Notes: generated by a model not told the origin, from the letters alone. DNA of 64,000 nt from Natronoplasma sp964602715 (GCA_964602715.1 CAZRSB010000002.1:15509-79508); one strand, 5' to 3'. Positions 1 to 9,257 are shown, numbered from the stretch's first letter. Made by a program: numbers and translations.

Positions 1-2
1 AA

Positions 3-545
3 GCTAGGATCATGAACGACCTTAAGCGCTTAAAGAGAGAACTCGACATATCTATGATGTTTATCACCCACGATCTCAGTATTCTTGCTGAAGTTTCTGA
101 TATTCTCGCAATCATGTATGCAGGATGGATAGTCGAATTAGGTTCAGCAACGACGATTTACAAAGATCCTAAGCATCCATATACAGAAAAATTGCTAGCA
201 GCTATTCCAGACATAAGGACAGATATCGATCGTTTAGAGTATATCCCAGGTGTTCCTCCTAATCTGATCAATCCTCCTAGCGGTTGTAGATTCCACCCTA
301 GGTGTCATAAAGCGATGGAGGTTTGCAGAGAGTTAGAACCTGAAAATTACAATGTTGACGGGGTTAAGGTAAAATGTCATCTATACAGTGAAGATGAATC
401 TATAGCAGAAAGTGATGAAGCAGAATATGAGACAGCATATGATGATACTGAAGCCGCAGAAACTTACGAAGGGGAACTAGGTAAAGAGACGGTTGAGGAG
501 CCTGAAGATATGGGAAAAGTTGAAGGAAGAACAACGGAGGTATAA
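3..545 (+). CDS. dppD: Oligopeptide/dipeptide ABC transporter ATP-binding protein DppD, C-terminal part
   Basis: The gene enters from the left edge; its frame is open from base 3, so Walker A, Q-loop and signature are outside the window. Visible are the switch-histidine region (MMFITHDLS) and the oligopeptide-transporter C-terminal extension starting at HPYTEKLLAAIP. This carries a cysteine cluster (GCRFHPRCHKAMEVC, then KVKCHLY) typical of DppD/OppD proteins. In the family this subunit hydrolyses ATP on the cytoplasmic face together with DppF to import peptides. The last ~45 residues are an acidic, poorly conserved tail rich in Glu and Asp. The next gene starts 3 bases after the stop, so the two form an operon. 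The family is certain; the substrate (peptides, or sugars as in some archaea) is not. Confidence 0.93.
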   Translation, partial: ARIMNDLKRLKRELDISMMFITHDLSILAEVSDILAIMYAGWIVELGSATTIYKDPKHPYTEKLLAAIPDIRTDIDRLEYIPGVPPNLINPPSGCRFHPRCHKAMEVCRELEPENYNVDGVKVKCHLYSEDESIAESDEAEYETAYDDTEAAETYEGELGKETVEEPEDMGKVEGRTTEV

Positions 546-548
546 AAA

Positions 549-1577
549 ATGCCAGAACCATTATTTAAAGCTAGAAATCTAACAAAGCACTTTGATATAA
601 CTCAGGGCTTGATGCAGAAACTCAAAATGGCAGAGAAACAGAAAGTCAAAGCTGTAGATGGAATCGATTTCGATATCTATCGGAAGAGGAACTTCTCTAT
701 AGTAGGTGAATCAGGATGTGGGAAAACTACTGTTGGTAAATTGATCATGCGTCTTCTTCAACCCACTGCTGGCGATATGTACATGAAGGGTAAGAATATC
801 GCACAAATTAAAAGCAGAGAAGAATTGAAGGCCTATAGGAGGCAGACGCAGATTATATATCAGGACCCATTTTCATCTTTAGATCCACGACATAGGATCC
901 GATCTGTTTTGGAGGAGCCTCTACAGATACACGACATCGGTGATTCTAGAGCAGAGAGAGATGATATGATACGTGAAGCTCTCGTTGAAGTAAGGCTAAC
1001 GCCACCAGAAAAATTCATGAGAAGATATCCACATATGCTTTCTGGAGGACAAAGACAAAGGGTGAGTCTGGCTAGAGCTATGATACTCAATCCGGACTTC
1101 ATCGTGGCGGACGAGCCAGTGTCGATGTTGGATGTTTCTGTCAGAGCAGAAGTCCTTAATTTGATGAAGGATTTAATAGACAAAGAGGATCTGACCTACT
1201 TCTACATCACACACGACATATCTACCACGAGATTCTTTACAGATTACATAGGCGTGATGTATCTAGGTGACATGGTAGAAAAAGGTAAGGTTGGAGATGT
1301 ACTTGATAATCCATCCCATCCTTATACGCAAGCTCTTTTAGTAGCGGTTCCTGAACCAGATCCTGAGAGCGTCAGAGGACAGAAAGAAGTGCCTATCAAG
1401 GGAGAGATTCCATCAGGTACTAACATACCAACTGGTTGTCGATTCCATCCACGATGTCCTCACGCTGAAGAGATATGCAGCAAGGAGGAGCCTGAACCAA
1501 AAGAAGTAGAGAAAGAGCATTTTGCGAGCTGTCACTTCGCTGGAGAGATAGACTTTGACCTTGACGTAGCAAAGTGA
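549..1577 (+). CDS. dppF: Oligopeptide/dipeptide ABC transporter ATP-binding protein DppF
   Basis: Complete 342-residue ABC ATPase. Walker A GESGCGKTT is at residues 53-61, the Q-loop in IIYQDPFSSLDP near 104, signature LSGGQRQR at 164-171, Walker B FIVADEP at 184-190 and the switch histidine in YITHD. The C-terminal oligo_HPY extension holds a Cys cluster (GCRFHPRCPHAEEIC, later SCHF) like that of its upstream partner. A strong ribosome site GGAGGT lies 8 bases before the ATG, inside the end of dppD. It is the second ATPase of the peptide importer and the last gene of the operon: an AT-rich gap of 162 bases with T-runs follows. Permease and binding-protein genes should lie to the left of the window. 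Confidence 0.95.
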   Translation: MPEPLFKARNLTKHFDITQGLMQKLKMAEKQKVKAVDGIDFDIYRKRNFSIVGESGCGKTTVGKLIMRLLQPTAGDMYMKGKNIAQIKSREELKAYRRQTQIIYQDPFSSLDPRHRIRSVLEEPLQIHDIGDSRAERDDMIREALVEVRLTPPEKFMRRYPHMLSGGQRQRVSLARAMILNPDFIVADEPVSMLDVSVRAEVLNLMKDLIDKEDLTYFYITHDISTTRFFTDYIGVMYLGDMVEKGKVGDVLDNPSHPYTQALLVAVPEPDPESVRGQKEVPIKGEIPSGTNIPTGCRFHPRCPHAEEICSKEEPEPKEVEKEHFASCHFAGEIDFDLDVAK

Positions 1578-1739
1578 CCGACTGATAGACTCAAAACAAA
1601 AATCCTTTTGCATTTTCTTTATTATTATTAATCTATTCATACCTGTGTTGGGTGCAAAAACTCTCAAAACATCAAAAAACTAAAATACCACGTCAAGGAA
1701 AGTAAGTTGTGAAAATAAAAATTAAGGATTGGTTAAAAT

Positions 1740-2501
1740 ATGTCAAAAGATAAACGGAAGAGTAAAAGTTTGTTGTTACGGATTTTAACCAATAAAGATA
1801 TTCAAAAGAGTGTAATCTTTTTTACTATAGCTTTGATTTTGTCCTTTGCTTCTATTCAAACCGTCACAGAAACTGATCGTACCCCGTCAGGGCAAGTTGA
1901 AGAAGATGAAACTGCATTTGAAAGTATTTATTATCCAACCATGATGGATTTGATAAATGCCACTCTTGAATTAAAAGCTGAAGAGACTGCCAACACGAGT
2001 TTTGAATTACTTGATGAAGATTTAGGTATATTGTATAGCAGCACGATAGAATTAGAGGAGGGAGAGGAGAAGGAAAAGTATTTACCGGATTTAAGAGATT
2101 TTGATCGTGGAAACTCCCCTTCATATCTAAATTTAACAGTAGAAAATGGTACTTTAAGTTATACGTACATAGTTAGTTATTCTAGAAGCCCCTATGGTTT
2201 ACTTTCCCTCCCGGCAATTTTTTTAGCTTTTTTGGGTTTAGTATTCGGCTTTAAAGGTAAAGGCCACATTTTAGGTGAAATAAAGGAAAGAAAATTAGAA
2301 GAAAAAGAGAGAGAGAAGACAACGGAACGAGTAGAATCTAAGGAGGATATTAGTCACTCTGAAGATGTAATATATAATGGAGGCGGTCAAAAGGGGGATA
2401 AATCTATCGAAGATACTGAAAAGGGAGATGCCAGTCATGTAGATTTTATGGGTATTAGTAGAGAAGATAACGAAGAATCTGATGGGGATGAAGAGGTCTG
2501 A
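1740..2501 (+). CDS. Unknown two-pass membrane protein with acidic cytoplasmic tail
   Basis: 253 residues, not recognised as a named family. A basic N-terminus (KDKRKSK) precedes a membrane segment at about residues 23-42 (VIFFTIALILSFASI). A ~110-residue outer domain with NxS/T sites follows, then a second membrane segment at about 153-170 (LLSLPAIFLAFLGLVFGF). The charged C-terminus (about 175-253) is rich in Lys, Glu and Asp. The positive-inside pattern places both ends in the cytoplasm. Only 5 bases separate it from the next gene, so the two are probably cotranscribed. AT-rich promoter-like sequence lies just upstream. Function unknown. Confidence 0.7.
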   Translation: MSKDKRKSKSLLLRILTNKDIQKSVIFFTIALILSFASIQTVTETDRTPSGQVEEDETAFESIYYPTMMDLINATLELKAEETANTSFELLDEDLGILYSSTIELEEGEEKEKYLPDLRDFDRGNSPSYLNLTVENGTLSYTYIVSYSRSPYGLLSLPAIFLAFLGLVFGFKGKGHILGEIKERKLEEKEREKTTERVESKEDISHSEDVIYNGGGQKGDKSIEDTEKGDASHVDFMGISREDNEESDGDEEV

Positions 2502-2506
2502 TAAAT

Positions 2507-2929
2507 ATGTTGATTTATTTTAGTCATCCTGTTTTTACTTTTAATACCAAAACTGAAAGAAAATGTAAAGGTATTATCACCGAGTATCTTGAACCGAAGG
2601 ATATAATTGACCCTTCAGATTTTGGTATGAAACACGATCGAAAATCTGAACTCGAAAAAGCGGATGCTATTGTAGGTATGGCCGTTTCTTATTGCCTAAC
2701 TTATGCAGTTTGGAAAGAAATGAAGATTTGCAAAGAGACAGATGCAAAACTTTACACATTTATGGTAGAAAATAAAGAAAATATAGGTCCCTTAGTAAAA
2801 GGTGTTCCTGAAAATGTGAAAAAACTATCTAAAGCAGAATCAAAAAAATTTTCACATGAGATAACGAAAAGGGATTATAAGGATGGATTTATGACGATGC
2901 TTGTAGGCTCTCATAGGTCTCGATTTTAG
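2507..2929 (+). CDS. Small cytoplasmic protein of unknown function, possibly nucleoside-deoxyribosyltransferase-like
   Basis: 140 residues without membrane segments. It opens with a beta strand (MLIYFSHPVFTF) and has a central hydrophobic stretch after an acidic residue (EKADAIVGMAVSYCLTYAVW). That layout is reminiscent of the nucleoside 2-deoxyribosyltransferase/TIR-like alpha-beta fold, in which a strand-loop (ADxVIAM) precedes a helix. The resemblance is only in layout; no catalytic motif could be confirmed. A ribosome site GAGGT lies about 10 bases upstream, overlapping the end of the preceding membrane protein gene, so translation is probably coupled. The gene ends in a 130-base gap that contains a short palindrome (TGTAC-AA-GTACA) at 3011-3022. 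Confidence 0.65.
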   Translation: MLIYFSHPVFTFNTKTERKCKGIITEYLEPKDIIDPSDFGMKHDRKSELEKADAIVGMAVSYCLTYAVWKEMKICKETDAKLYTFMVENKENIGPLVKGVPENVKKLSKAESKKFSHEITKRDYKDGFMTMLVGSHRSRF

Positions 2930-3063
2930 ACTTTAAAAATCAAAGAAAAATCCTGTCTTTGACAATAATAGGGGTCTCTCATCTTTACATTGGTTAAGAA
3001 AACTTTCGTTTGTACAAGTACACTGAATATAGTTGGTTGATGGGCCCCACAATCCAAGATTTT

Positions 3064-4521
3064 TTACCCTTTCATTACTCCTATAGGTACTAGTTTAGCT
3101 AATATTTTAGATAGACCAGCGTTGTGAGTCACTTCGACCACCTTGTTAACGTCTTTATAAGCTCCTGGACTTTCTTCTTTTAATACCTTGTTACTAGCTG
3201 CTTTCACATAAATTCCTTTTTCCGCTAGTTCATCTTTGATCTTATTGACTCTAAATTTTTTTCTAGCTCCAGTTCTAGACATGGTTCTACCTGCGCCATG
3301 ACAGGTAGATCCCCAACTTCTCTTCATAGCGTTTTTTGTCCCCATCATCACATAACTAGCATTGCCCATATCACCAGGAATAATGACTGGTTGACCCACA
3401 TCTCTGTATTTGAGAGGAATTTCCTTTCGACCTGGAGCAAAGGCCCTTGTTGCCCCTTTTCTATGAACGATAACATCTTTTTTCTTTCCATCTACTTCAT
3501 GTTTCTCTTTTTTTGCAACATTATGGCATACATCGTATATCATCTCCATATCCATATCTTCAGCCTCTTCATCAAATACATCTTCAAAGCTTTCTCTGAC
3601 CCAATGCATGATCAGCTGTCGATTGGTCCATGCATAGTTAGCACCACAACTCATCGCTGAAAAATAATCTCTTCCTTCTGGTGAATCGAACGGTGCACAG
3701 GCTAATTGCTTGTCTGGTAGATCGATGTTGTATTTTCTGATCGCTTTTTCCATTTTATCTATGTAATCCGTAGCTATTTGATGGCCACAACCTCTTGAAC
3801 CGGTATGGATCATGACGGTGATCATCCCTTCTTCTAACCCTACGGCATCGGCGAGTTCATCATCAAAGATTTTATCTACTTTTTGGATCTCTAAAAAGTG
3901 ATTTCCTCCGCCCAATGTACCTAGTTGTGGGGCACCCCTTTCCTTAGCTTTCCTACTCACTTTAGATGAATTAGCACTTTCCATTCTTCCGTTATCTTCT
4001 ATGCGTTTTAGATCTTCTTCCCATCCGTAACTGTTTTCCACAGCCCATTCGACTCCACGATCAAGAACTTCTTCGAGTTCACCCTTTTTGAGCTTGACTC
4101 TACTTTTTTTTCCTACTCCCGCCGGGACATTATCAAACATTTTATTTATTAATGCTTTATTATTTTTCCTTACTCTATCTTCTTCTAAATTTGTTTTTAA
4201 TAATCTAACTCCACAATTTATATCGTAGCCTACACCACCTGGAGAGATCACTCCTTCTTCAGTATCCATGGCAGCGACTCCACCGATTGGAAATCCATAT
4301 CCCCAATGTATATCGGGCATGGCCTTTGAAGCACCGATGATCCCCGGTAATGTAGCAACATTAGCGACCTGTTCGGGAGCATTATCTCTTTTTATAGAAC
4401 TGATCAATTCGTCATCAGAAAAAATCCATCCATCGACTCTCATCATTTTATTATAGCTTTTCGGTATTGTATAAACATAATCAGAACTTTTTTTAAGAGG
4501 TCCTGTCCATCTTCTGCTCAT
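3064..4521 (-). CDS. rtcB: RNA-splicing ligase RtcB
   Basis: 485 residues, full length for archaeal RtcB and without an intein. RtcB joins 2',3'-cyclic-phosphate (or 3'-phosphate) and 5'-OH RNA ends using GTP and Mn2+, and completes archaeal tRNA splicing. Metal ligands are visible as Asp100 and Cys103 in GGVGYDINCGVR, His208 in GGGNHFLE, and histidines in MIHTGSRGCGHQ. The nucleophile that receives GMP is the histidine (about 408) in STCHGAGRTMSR; HRKGATRAFAPG is also conserved. No archease gene is adjacent. On the minus strand a TATA-like AATTATTTAAATC lies about 40 bases before the ATG. A ribosome-site-like AGAGGAATGGATGTG follows it, so the gene probably has its own promoter. Confidence 0.97.
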   Translation of the reverse strand: MSRRWTGPLKKSSDYVYTIPKSYNKMMRVDGWIFSDDELISSIKRDNAPEQVANVATLPGIIGASKAMPDIHWGYGFPIGGVAAMDTEEGVISPGGVGYDINCGVRLLKTNLEEDRVRKNNKALINKMFDNVPAGVGKKSRVKLKKGELEEVLDRGVEWAVENSYGWEEDLKRIEDNGRMESANSSKVSRKAKERGAPQLGTLGGGNHFLEIQKVDKIFDDELADAVGLEEGMITVMIHTGSRGCGHQIATDYIDKMEKAIRKYNIDLPDKQLACAPFDSPEGRDYFSAMSCGANYAWTNRQLIMHWVRESFEDVFDEEAEDMDMEMIYDVCHNVAKKEKHEVDGKKKDVIVHRKGATRAFAPGRKEIPLKYRDVGQPVIIPGDMGNASYVMMGTKNAMKRSWGSTCHGAGRTMSRTGARKKFRVNKIKDELAEKGIYVKAASNKVLKEESPGAYKDVNKVVEVTHNAGLSKILAKLVPIGVMKG

Positions 4522-4590
4522 GGTTTCACATCCATTCCTCTAAAGTTGTTTTAGATTTAAATAATTTGGTATAGCACTTTGACCACACGA

Positions 4591-6924
4591 TCAATTCGAT
4601 ATCAGCTCAATTATTTTTTCTGCTGTAGCTGACCCTATACCATCTACCTCTTGTAGCTCATCTTTATCAGCTTCGAAGACTTCTTTTACTGAGCCAAAAT
4701 GATCAAGCAATCTTTCTGCGAGAACACCCGAGACTGATGGTAAACCCTCCAAAATATATCTTTTTCTATCTCTAGCAGACATACTTTTCTTTTCTCTTCT
4801 TAAGGGTGTGATTTTCTTTTTATTTTCTTTTCTTTTTATCATTGCTTTAAGCAATGAAGCAGTTTCTTTAGAATCTTTAGTAGACAGAATCGGTATTCTA
4901 AAGTCACAGGCTAGTGAAGTGAGAGCACCATAGATAGCGTTGTCACCGATGTTTCTTTTATTGTAAAGGCCTTCACCTTCTAGTATGAGTACTGGCTGTA
5001 TATAATTATCTGATAAAGATTTTGCCTGAGAGAATAACCTTCCATCTGTTACGGATTCTAAAAAATCAGACACTTCTTTTCTCTCTATAGCAGTATCCTC
5101 TGATATCACGTAATCTCCAACTGATAGTTGATTTGTTTTTATTTTGATCCCCTCTCTTGCTAAATATTCTACCACACCACTGTTTTGTTCTCTAGTATCA
5201 ACCATTATTTCAAGGGATTCTTTTTTTTCTTCTTTTCCTTCCTTTGAAGACTTGTCTTCATAGTCCATAAGAGATCTTTGGTTTTTTTCATCGGGTTTAG
5301 ATATTTCTTCCTCATTTTTTCCCATATTTTTTATGTCCTTTTTACTTTTCTTTTCTACAATCTCATAGTCATCTTTCATTGGATCACCTACACTTATCTC
5401 GCTTCCTAGCTGATCTCTTAATTTCATCAAGTTTCGGTGCATCTTTTTTTCTTTGTTCTTGCTTGACCAATAGTAAGCCTCGTCACGGGTTCCTTTTGTT
5501 ATCAATATGACAACTTTACCTTTTCTTTTTCTAGCGGTCCTTCCTCTTCTCTGTATCGTTCTGATCTCTGAAGGAACGGGTTCATAAAAAACTACCATGT
5601 CAGTTGCCGGTATATCTAATCCTTCTTCTCCTACACTTGTGGCAACTAAAACGTTAAACCTACCTTTTTCAAACTCTTTGAGTGTTTCTATCTGATCGCT
5701 CTGTTTAAGCCCTTTGTCACCATCTTTGTTTCTCTGTCCTATGAATCTAACAGGATCAACGTGATCTAACTTAGCAAGTCTTTTAGCGACCTTTTTTGAT
5801 GTGTTTCTGTAATTTGTAAACACGATAATTCTGGAATTTTCATTTTTCTTCACTTGTTCTTTGACGACTTCAGCTACTTTATCGACCTTAGGATGCTCTT
5901 TTTCGATATTTTTTAGTGAAGCTAAAACGTCTTTGATAGTATTGGAATCCATTATTCGCTTAGATGCCTTTGATCCTCCGCGTGTTTCCGCTTCCTCTTT
6001 GATTTTTTCTAAATACTCTGAAAGACTTTCCATGCCTTGTGTTTCGGCCTGATCTACAGCGTGATCGAGTTTTATACAAGAGGCTATCAGGCTGGCGGCA
6101 TGATACAAGGATGATTTATTTGAAGAATGAATTTCTTTCTGTATCTCTTTTCTCACTTCAATAAGCTCTTTTCTAGTGACTCTATCCACTTTCTTTTTTT
6201 CTAAAAAACCAAAGTTTTGTATTTTCTCTATAAACTCATTTCTTAAATTTTTGAGGCGATCGACTATCTTTTTATGATCCTTTGGTAACTTTACATCTAT
6301 CCACTCTCTTTCCAACTCATTTGTATAATTAACGACGTCTGGATCAAATTTTGTTCTTATCTCTACATGTTTAAGTCCCAGCGTTTCACATACACTAAGA
6401 ATATTCTCTATTTCACTTCCTGGAGAAGCTGTAAGACCTAATGATAGTCCCTCGGTTTTTTGGTAAGTCTCTCCAATATATACATAAGAATAGTCTCCTA
6501 CTGCTCTATGAGCTTCATCGAATACAATCATCGATACATCTTCAAGATTTATCCTTTGGGCCATCAAGTCGTTCTTGATGACTTGAGGAGTAGAAACGAT
6601 TATATTTTTTTCATCCCAGAGTGTTCCTCTCTCTTTTGGCTGTACTTCTCCAGTGAAGACTTCAGGACTTTCTGTTTTTAACAAGTTCTCTATGTCTCGA
6701 GCATGTTGATTGACCAATGGTTTTGTTGGGGCTAAAAAAAGGATTTTCTTTTCAGGGTATCTCTCTAATTGTTTTGCAATTACCATAAATGCTATGATAG
6801 TTTTTCCCATTCCTGTAGGGAGTACGACCAATGTTGAGATCTCTTTAGCAATCTTTCCTATATTTATCTGATATTCTCTCTTTTCGATATCGTCAGTTTT
6901 TAAAATATCACTTTCAATTTTCAA
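4591..6924 (-). CDS. hef: Hef helicase/nuclease (FANCM/XPF-like fork-processing protein)
   Basis: 777 residues with the complete Hef architecture. The SF2 helicase has Walker A LPTGMGKT at 35-42, DEAH box near 137 and motif VI QRRGRTARKRKG. A low-complexity Lys/Glu linker (about 540-575) leads to the XPF-type nuclease (VDTREQ, then IERKEVSDFL), and tandem helix-hairpin-helix motifs end in VDGIGSATAEKIIELI. Both helicase and nuclease active sites look intact. In other euryarchaea Hef unwinds and cuts stalled forks and interacts with PCNA. The start is TTG (MKIESDI); no in-frame ATG fits the family. It lies 32 bases downstream of a small zinc-ribbon gene on the same strand, so the two are likely cotranscribed. 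Confidence 0.96.
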   Translation of the reverse strand: MKIESDILKTDDIEKREYQINIGKIAKEISTLVVLPTGMGKTIIAFMVIAKQLERYPEKKILFLAPTKPLVNQHARDIENLLKTESPEVFTGEVQPKERGTLWDEKNIIVSTPQVIKNDLMAQRINLEDVSMIVFDEAHRAVGDYSYVYIGETYQKTEGLSLGLTASPGSEIENILSVCETLGLKHVEIRTKFDPDVVNYTNELEREWIDVKLPKDHKKIVDRLKNLRNEFIEKIQNFGFLEKKKVDRVTRKELIEVRKEIQKEIHSSNKSSLYHAASLIASCIKLDHAVDQAETQGMESLSEYLEKIKEEAETRGGSKASKRIMDSNTIKDVLASLKNIEKEHPKVDKVAEVVKEQVKKNENSRIIVFTNYRNTSKKVAKRLAKLDHVDPVRFIGQRNKDGDKGLKQSDQIETLKEFEKGRFNVLVATSVGEEGLDIPATDMVVFYEPVPSEIRTIQRRGRTARKRKGKVVILITKGTRDEAYYWSSKNKEKKMHRNLMKLRDQLGSEISVGDPMKDDYEIVEKKSKKDIKNMGKNEEEISKPDEKNQRSLMDYEDKSSKEGKEEKKESLEIMVDTREQNSGVVEYLAREGIKIKTNQLSVGDYVISEDTAIERKEVSDFLESVTDGRLFSQAKSLSDNYIQPVLILEGEGLYNKRNIGDNAIYGALTSLACDFRIPILSTKDSKETASLLKAMIKRKENKKKITPLRREKKSMSARDRKRYILEGLPSVSGVLAERLLDHFGSVKEVFEADKDELQEVDGIGSATAEKIIELISN

Positions 6925-6956
6925 ATTATAACCCCAATATCAATCAGATAGGTGAC

Positions 6957-7271
6957 TTATATCTCAAGATCATCTATAATCTGTTCTTCCATCTTCTCCT
7001 CTAATGCTAATTCTTCTTCCCATTTTTCAAGGTTATCTAAGGTCTCTTTAAGTCTTCGTAGACAATCTATACAGATCCACTTTTTTCCTATCTTCTTACC
7101 TGGAACTTTTCTATAGGTTATTTGTTCACAGAATTCGCAGTAATGCATGTCTTCGGTTCGATGTTCAGCGTACGCTTCCATCTTTTTCCCTTCTTTAAGA
7201 CTCGAAAGGATTTTGTTTTTCAACTCTTCATCTATATCTTCTTTATCGAGATCGAGATCATTGAAGTCCAA
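6957..7271 (-). CDS. Small zinc-ribbon protein upstream of hef
   Basis: 104 residues from a TTG start. The core is a treble-clef or ribbon-like pair of cysteine knuckles (YCEFCEQ and WICIDCLR), about 25 residues apart. It is followed by a long, highly charged, probably coiled helix (LKETLDNLEKWEEELAL). The family is not recognised; similar small two-knuckle proteins occur next to DNA-repair genes. The start is doubtful. A good ribosome site AGGTGG at 7297-7302 sits 4 bases before an in-frame CTG (7290-7292), which would add seven residues (LAEDTDQ), whereas the TTG has no ribosome site. It heads a short operon with hef, 32 bases apart. Confidence 0.75.
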   Translation of the reverse strand: MDFNDLDLDKEDIDEELKNKILSSLKEGKKMEAYAEHRTEDMHYCEFCEQITYRKVPGKKIGKKWICIDCLRRLKETLDNLEKWEEELALEEKMEEQIIDDLEI

Positions 7272-7375
7272 TTGATCGGTGTCTTCTGCCAGCTTACCAC
7301 CTATTGGATAATTTCACATGTTTTAAACTATTTAAGTTATACCATTCCCGAATGTAGTATTTTCAACGAAAGAAG

Positions 7376-7386
7376 TTTTATATTTT
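7376..7386 (+). promoter_or_regulatory. TATA box of rnz (leaderless)
   Basis: TTTTATATTTT is centred 26 bases before the rnz ATG, the spacing expected when transcription begins at or next to the start codon. No ribosome site lies between. Confidence 0.7.
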
Positions 7387-7405
7387 CCTTCACCTCTTGT
7401 AAAAC

Positions 7406-8302
7406 ATGAAAATAGTATTTTTAGGTACTGGTGGCAGTTATCCAACACCGAAAAGGAACGTGTCAGCTTTTGCTTTAAAATTCAAGGGAGATATATTACT
7501 TTTCGACTGTGGAGAAGGCACCCAAAGACAATTGATGAGATCATCACTCTCATTTATGCAAATCAAAAAAATATATCTCACCCATTTTCATGGAGATCAC
7601 TTTCTTGGATTACCTGGCATGATCCAGAGTATGAATATGAATGATAGGGAGAAACCGTTAGAAATTTATGGTCCTAGAGGGACTGTCTCTTTGGTGAACT
7701 CTCTTGCTCATCAAGGCTACTTTAGACCCTCCTTTCCGCTAAAATTGTTTGAATTGAGATATGGAACTAGATTATCATATGAAGAATATTACATAGAAAC
7801 TATTGAAGCCGATCATAATGTCCCTGCATTAGCTTACTCATTTAAAGAGAAAGATAAAAAGGGAAGATTTGACAGGTCTAGGGCATTAGAACTTGGTATA
7901 CCTGAGGGGCCTTTATTCAGTAAAATTCATTCTGGTGAATCTGTTGAGATCGATGGAGATGTTATATATCCGGAGCAGATAGTGGGTCCGCCAAGAAGAG
8001 GAAAAAAAGTAGTTTATACAGGAGATACTAGGCCAGTTCATCGTATCGTAGAGGCTGCAAGAGACGCTGATGTTCTCATCCATGATTCTACTTTAAATGC
8101 AGATATGTCAGACAAAGCAAGGGAGAGAGGTCACTCATCAGTAAGTTCTGCTGCTAAGATAGCTAAAGAAGCTAGTGTTAAAAGGCTTTTTCTTTTTCAT
8201 ATAAGTCCTAGATACCAGGATGGAGAAGATTTGGAAAAAGAGGCTAAGAAGATATTCGATAAGAGTCTTGTACCAGATGATCTTTCTGAATATGATGTTT
8301 AA
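7406..8302 (+). CDS. rnz: Ribonuclease Z (tRNA 3' endonuclease)
   Basis: 298-residue metallo-beta-lactamase-fold protein. It cuts tRNA precursors after the discriminator base so that CCA can be added. The zinc-binding signature THFHGDHFLGLPG gives His60, His62, Asp64 and His65. Further ligands are in the histidine of EADHNVPA, the aspartate of VVYTGDTRP and the histidine of LFHISPRY. The C-terminal HSS motif is present as RGHSSVSSA. Length is that of the short archaeal/bacterial form. The TATA box 26 bases upstream predicts a leaderless mRNA. dacZ follows in the same direction after 60 bases. Confidence 0.97.
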   Translation: MKIVFLGTGGSYPTPKRNVSAFALKFKGDILLFDCGEGTQRQLMRSSLSFMQIKKIYLTHFHGDHFLGLPGMIQSMNMNDREKPLEIYGPRGTVSLVNSLAHQGYFRPSFPLKLFELRYGTRLSYEEYYIETIEADHNVPALAYSFKEKDKKGRFDRSRALELGIPEGPLFSKIHSGESVEIDGDVIYPEQIVGPPRRGKKVVYTGDTRPVHRIVEAARDADVLIHDSTLNADMSDKARERGHSSVSSAAKIAKEASVKRLFLFHISPRYQDGEDLEKEAKKIFDKSLVPDDLSEYDV

Positions 8303-8362
8303 CTATGATCCATATCCATCCGAAAATGATAATAAGACCGATAATCAATCTCATCTCGGCAT

Positions 8363-9202
8363 ATGACAGAAATCATCAGAACGGTTTTAAAAGCTAAAAA
8401 AGAGATCGAACCGAGTTCCATTATACTTTTTACCCAGTCAGAGGAATTGATGGAGAAGTTGTCTGATAACCTCGTTGACGAGGATCTGATAATCTTCACT
8501 AAGAAGCCCGTGATATCCTCTTTTTTGGGCAAATCGGGAGTAAGGATAAGAAACTTGAAGAATTCTCCAGGCACCGGACTTGAAGTTTTAAATCAAGTCA
8601 GAGATTTGGTATTAACTTGTTCGGCCGAAGGTCTAATCGAGACAAATGAGAATGTAATGATAGTGATCTCAACTGATATAGATACAATACTTTCTTTTGA
8701 AATGCAGGATATCGGCATAATGAATATAAAAGATCAAGTCGAGGATAGAGTAAGAATAGAAGTTATAGAATCAGCATTCAATTTGGGTACGAGGATAGTG
8801 AGAGACGGAAAAGAAGGTTTTCCAGCAGGTGCTCTTTTTATCATCGGAGATATGAATAATGTGCTGAATCATACCACAGAAGCGGTAAAGAATCCTCTAG
8901 AAGGCTGTGCTGAAGAAGAATACAATGTTAAGTATGAAGATAACTGGAATACGGTTAAAGAGTTCTCTATGATCGACGGTGCTTTGATACTAGATAGGTA
9001 TGGTAATCCAGTTGCAGCGGGGAGGTATGTGATGTTTGGGGATGGATTTGAGAGTGAATTAGAAGAAGGTCTTGGGGGTCGCCATCTAGCAGCCTCCTAC
9101 ATAAGTGAGAAGACAAAGGCTATCGCTATGGTCATCTCGTCTGAAGGTACAATACGCATATATAAAAACGGCAACAATATATATGAGGTAGATGTGGTTT
9201 GA
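8363..9202 (+). CDS. dacZ: DacZ-type diadenylate cyclase (c-di-AMP synthase)
   Basis: 279 residues. The C-terminal half is a DisA_N domain: MIDGALILDRYG (about 206-217) carries the DGA motif and GLGGRHLAASYIS (about 236-248) the ATP-binding RHR-type motif. This is followed by TKAIAMVISSEGTIRIYKNG. The N-terminal ~150 residues form an alpha-beta domain found in archaeal DacZ proteins. The reaction is 2 ATP to cyclic di-AMP, a messenger linked to osmotic and potassium balance in archaea. Here the third residue of the RHR motif reads Leu (RHL), a deviation from the bacterial consensus worth checking against archaeal relatives. No membrane segment is present. Its 3' neighbour starts 77 bases on with its own TATA-like sequence. 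Confidence 0.88.
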   Translation: MTEIIRTVLKAKKEIEPSSIILFTQSEELMEKLSDNLVDEDLIIFTKKPVISSFLGKSGVRIRNLKNSPGTGLEVLNQVRDLVLTCSAEGLIETNENVMIVISTDIDTILSFEMQDIGIMNIKDQVEDRVRIEVIESAFNLGTRIVRDGKEGFPAGALFIIGDMNNVLNHTTEAVKNPLEGCAEEEYNVKYEDNWNTVKEFSMIDGALILDRYGNPVAAGRYVMFGDGFESELEEGLGGRHLAASYISEKTKAIAMVISSEGTIRIYKNGNNIYEVDVV

Positions 9203-9241
9203 CTTTAATTTTTTAAAAACGGGTATAAAACAGATGGGGTA

Positions 9242-9257
9242 AAAAATAAATAAAAAG
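9242..9257 (+). promoter_or_regulatory. TATA-like promoter of the pilin-like/HerA pair
   Basis: AAAAAATAAATAAAAAG-type A/T run centred about 29 bases before the ATG at 9279. It suggests a very short leader and an independent transcript for the pair 9279-11113. Confidence 0.5.

Noticed and set aside
860..1183. Minus-strand frame opposite dppF
   Set aside because: Overlaps a clear ABC ATPase gene and has no domain of its own.
3011..3022. Operator palindrome TGTAC-AA-GTACA between 2929 and rtcB
   Set aside because: Arms of only five bases and convergent gene ends on both sides; chance is likely.
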